From: Calditrichota bacterium
GTDB taxonomy: Bacteria > Calditrichota > Calditrichia > Calditrichales > Calditrichaceae
Assembly (NCBI GenBank): GCA_024278755.1
Contig: JAJRSO010000012.1
Span: 62,001 to 126,000 of the forward strand
Direction: 5' to 3'
Length of the DNA: 64,000 nt
Below the pieces are notes generated by a model. The model did not search any database. It was not told the origin of the DNA and saw only the letters and a program-made list of their open reading frames with translations. Positions within the stretch are counted from its first letter, which is position 1. The number at the start of each line of letters is the position of its first letter. Below, in pieces: positions 62,629 to 64,000 of the stretch. The position numbers and the translations under genes were made by a program.

Positions 62629-63999
62629 TCAGGAATCTAAAATGGAAATCAGAGCATGGCTTAATGCTGCTTCTTCTGATTTGCTAACGGCGCGTAAGTC
62701 AAGATGAAATAATTCATTATGAATATAACCCAAAACAGGCGGATTTTGTTGACGTAATAAGCGGGCAATCCGCGCTGCGCTTTTTGATGCAGCCCGTACC
62801 TGAATGGCATACGACGGCAATTCCAAAGACGGATAGGCGCCGCTGCCCACCTGCCCTGAAACGGCGGCAACGGTTAACTGCTTTTGAATTTCCGGCGCAA
62901 GATTTTGAATAAACCGCAGACTGCGTTCTTTTAATGTTTCGGCAGACTGGTTCAGTGCGTCTAAACTATCTAATTCCGTTTCGGTGTACAGGTGCCGGAT
63001 CAACGTTTCCTGCAGGGCGACGGTTATTAGTTTATCAAGACGCAGCGCGCGTAAGAAATGATTTTTAGCGCATTTTTGCACCCATTTCTTCTTGCCGGCA
63101 ATTAATCCGGCCTGCGGGCCGCCCAGTAATTTATCTCCGGAAAAAGAGACCAAATCCACTCCGGCGGCAATGATTTCGGAAACCTGCGGTTCGGGATAGG
63201 CGTCGCCAAACGCATAGCGCTCAAGTGAACCGCTGCCCAGATCATAGATAACCGGTATATTATTCTTATGCGCCAGTTCCACAAGCGCCGCGATTTCCGG
63301 CTTGGTCGTAAAACCCCGTATTTCATAATTGCTGGTATGACAAATTAAGATGGCGCCGGTCTTGCTGCCAATAGCCTCTTCATAATCACGCAAATGTGTT
63401 TTATTGGTAGCGCCGATTTCTTTAAGCTTGCAGCCGCTGGTCTTCATCACTTCCGGCAGGCGGAAGGAACCGCCGATTTCCACCATCTCCCCGCGCGACA
63501 AAATCACCTCTTTGCGGGCGGCCAGGGAATTAAGCATCAGCATCACCGCCGCCGCATTATTATTTACGGCCAGTCCGTCTTCGGCGCCGCTAATTAAATG
63601 TATTAGTTCTGACAGATGATCGTTGCGCTGCCCTCTGCGTCCGCTTTCCAGATTCAGTTCCAGATTGGTATAACGGGCCGATTGCCGCATTTTCCGAATA
63701 ACGTTTTCCGACAGTGGCGCCCGACCCAGATTGGTGTGTAAAACAATCCCTCCGGCATTGATAACCGGTTTTATCGATCCGTTTAATAATTGCCGAAATG
63801 CGTTTTGTAGCTGTTTTGCAAACCCATCGCTAAACGTTTTTTTATCCGTCTTATGCAGGCCGTATTTTTTTGGGTTTTCGCGTAGCTGTTCAATTCTATC
63901 CCGTATAAACAGCGTAAGATATTGCGGACGTACCTCCGGAAAGGCCTTTGTCATTTCTTCTAACAGGATATTTACAGAGGGAATATTTTGCAGCATCAT
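62629..63999 (-). CDS. selA: L-seryl-tRNA(Sec) selenium transferase
   Basis: A PLP enzyme that converts Ser-tRNA(Sec) to Sec-tRNA(Sec). The 456-aa frame has an N-terminal helical domain, INAGGIVLHTNLGRAPL, the region SRGEMVEIGGSFRLPEVM and the PLP-lysine motif SFSGDKLLGGPQAG. It starts one base from the window edge with tandem ATG codons; further upstream sequence is not available, so a longer start is possible. Pairs functionally with selB. Confidence 0.94.
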   Translation of the reverse strand: MMLQNIPSVNILLEEMTKAFPEVRPQYLTLFIRDRIEQLRENPKKYGLHKTDKKTFSDGFAKQLQNAFRQLLNGSIKPVINAGGIVLHTNLGRAPLSENVIRKMRQSARYTNLELNLESGRRGQRNDHLSELIHLISGAEDGLAVNNNAAAVMLMLNSLAARKEVILSRGEMVEIGGSFRLPEVMKTSGCKLKEIGATNKTHLRDYEEAIGSKTGAILICHTSNYEIRGFTTKPEIAALVELAHKNNIPVIYDLGSGSLERYAFGDAYPEPQVSEIIAAGVDLVSFSGDKLLGGPQAGLIAGKKKWVQKCAKNHFLRALRLDKLITVALQETLIRHLYTETELDSLDALNQSAETLKERSLRFIQNLAPEIQKQLTVAAVSGQVGSGAYPSLELPSYAIQVRAASKSAARIARLLRQQNPPVLGYIHNELFHLDLRAVSKSEEAALSHALISILDS

Positions 64000-64000
64000 T

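Noticed and set aside
1-64000. CRISPR array, rRNA or tRNA genes
   Set aside because: No regularly spaced repeats and no tRNA T-loop or rRNA sequence was recognised by eye; a computational scan would be decisive.

Overview
The window is a bacterial chromosome segment from a motile, probably anaerobic, peptide-using organism. The best guess is the Calditrichota (Caldithrix-like) or a neighbouring lineage of the Bacteroidota/FCB side. The reasons are an exported octahaem cytochrome with a C-terminal type IX-secretion-style tail (YPNPFNPTT), a lamin-tail-domain surface protein, flagella plus CheZ plus type IV pili, and selenocysteine machinery. No rRNA or universal marker is present, so this placement is inference. 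All genes but two lie on the minus strand, so operons run from high to low coordinates. Shine-Dalgarno sequences are generally clear.

Region 1 (1-11352) is central and amino-acid metabolism: a truncated 3-hydroxybutyryl-CoA dehydrogenase, ndk, sucD and sucC, then carbamate kinase, a COG2403-type P-loop protein and a eukaryote-like pyrroline-5-carboxylate dehydrogenase, a secreted lamin-tail protein and a geranylgeranyl-reductase-type flavoprotein. Together with phosphoenolpyruvate carboxykinase and two aminotransferases (53850-62228) and a secreted peptidase, this suggests growth on amino acids and peptides.

Region 2 (11753-35900) is regulation and motility: a Xer recombinase, a TPR gene with a sigma-54 promoter and palindromic upstream sites next to a PAS-type sigma-54 activator, a cheY-cheZ-FapA-GAF-receiver-NtrC operon that itself starts with a sigma-54 promoter, a second FapA-like gene with a pseudo-receiver, two hybrid histidine kinases, an HDOD protein, and a late flagellar cluster (flagellin, fliS, fliD, flaG, a putative chaperone and two tandem FlgM-like anti-sigma factors). 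A degenerate Ser/Thr kinase with a LytR_C tail follows.

Region 3 (36038-53636) holds selB, a secreted aminopeptidase C interrupted by an in-frame amber codon, an acetyltransferase, a lipoprotein, and a complete type IV pilus locus: PilT, PilQ, PilP-like, PilO, a PilM-PilN fusion, five pilin-like proteins, PilC, PilD and PilB. PilB carries a C-terminal receiver domain and is split from its N-terminal domain by an in-frame ochre codon.

Region 4 (53850-64000) holds an aminotransferase, a two-component system divergent from the octahaem cytochrome, pckA, a second aminotransferase and selA. Long intergenic gaps contain decayed dispersed repeats, a 223-bp MITE with a 9-bp target duplication, and palindromic elements. 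No rRNA, tRNA or CRISPR array was found.
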